Of a stretch of DNA of 29,144 nt, positions 29,044 to 29,144 are shown one piece after another. The position numbers were made by a program, and so were the translations under genes. The DNA is from an uncultured Oscillospiraceae bacterium (lineage in GTDB: Bacteria; Bacillota; Clostridia; Oscillospirales; Oscillospiraceae). The stretch spans positions 1 through 29,144 of the forward strand of contig CAKTMC010000021.1 in assembly GCA_934573735.1 (NCBI GenBank), read 5' to 3'. The notes beneath the pieces were generated by a model, which was given only the letters and a program-made list of their open reading frames with translations, was not told where the DNA came from and ran no database searches. How positions within the stretch are numbered: position 1 is the first letter of the stretch; every line of letters begins with the position of its first letter.

Positions 29044-29144
29044 GGCTTAACCGTGTTCTACGATAATTCCACTTGTAGGTGTTACAATGATGTGTGACAG
29101 ACAGATAGAAAAAAAGAGTAGCGAATAGGGATGGACTGTGTTAA

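Noticed and set aside
1..29144. CRISPR arrays, tRNA, rRNA, insertion sequences or prophage
   Set aside because: No spaced repeats, tRNA-like folds, rRNA segments or transposase/integrase motifs were found by reading both strands.

Overview
The window looks like chromosome from a GC-rich, spore-forming anaerobic Clostridia, most like Oscillospiraceae-type gut bacteria. This rests on yabP-yabQ-divIC-S1 in the usual order, a SleB-type cell-wall hydrolase, a butyrate-type CoA-transferase, an oxygen-sensitive 2-hydroxyacyl-CoA dehydratase/activase set, and Firmicutes-style Shine-Dalgarno sites and sigma-A promoters. No rRNA, tRNA, CRISPR array, transposase or prophage gene was seen.

Left half (1-12620), all on the minus strand apart from a gene tail at the left edge. 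It holds a secreted cell-wall hydrolase, a VanZ-like membrane protein, and a compact run glmS-murT-gatD-amidohydrolase-PHP phosphatase. That run makes amino-sugar precursor and amidates lipid II, and it ends at a strong terminator. Next come a GNAT/DUF2156 pair, a palindrome-rich repeat, and a family-4 uracil-DNA glycosylase with the CCA-adding enzyme.

Middle (12669-20077), mostly plus strand. murC has a near-consensus promoter with a self-complementary -10. It is followed by an acetyl/butyryl/4-hydroxybutyrate-type CoA-transferase and then a three-gene ABC importer of the TrpXYZ/CD0873 type. In front of the importer lies a previously unlisted 32-codon leader ORF with five Tyr codons in seven, then Phe, followed by mutually exclusive antiterminator and terminator hairpins. 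This is a ribosome-mediated attenuator that points to tyrosine as the signal, and probably the cargo. After it, an XRE regulator faces a consensus promoter, a short structured RNA ending in a terminator, and tspO.

Right-centre (20213-26072). One operon encodes a CooC-like metal-insertion ATPase with a CXC motif, two 2-hydroxyacyl-CoA dehydratase/DCCP-family subunits (one unusually long), their ASKHA activator with the cluster-binding Cys pair, a 52-residue membrane peptide, and a stand-alone protein resembling the C-terminal region of acetyl-CoA synthase (CdhC/AcsB). It looks like an ATP-driven low-potential reductase coupled to a Ni/Fe-S component. I do not recognise it as a described pathway, and it is the best candidate for a new system here. 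Hairpins without U-tracts sit in three of its gene gaps.

Right end (26137-29144). The sporulation/division block yabP-yabQ-divIC-S1 converges on an NhaC-type antiporter that has its own consensus promoter and a hairpin in its leader.
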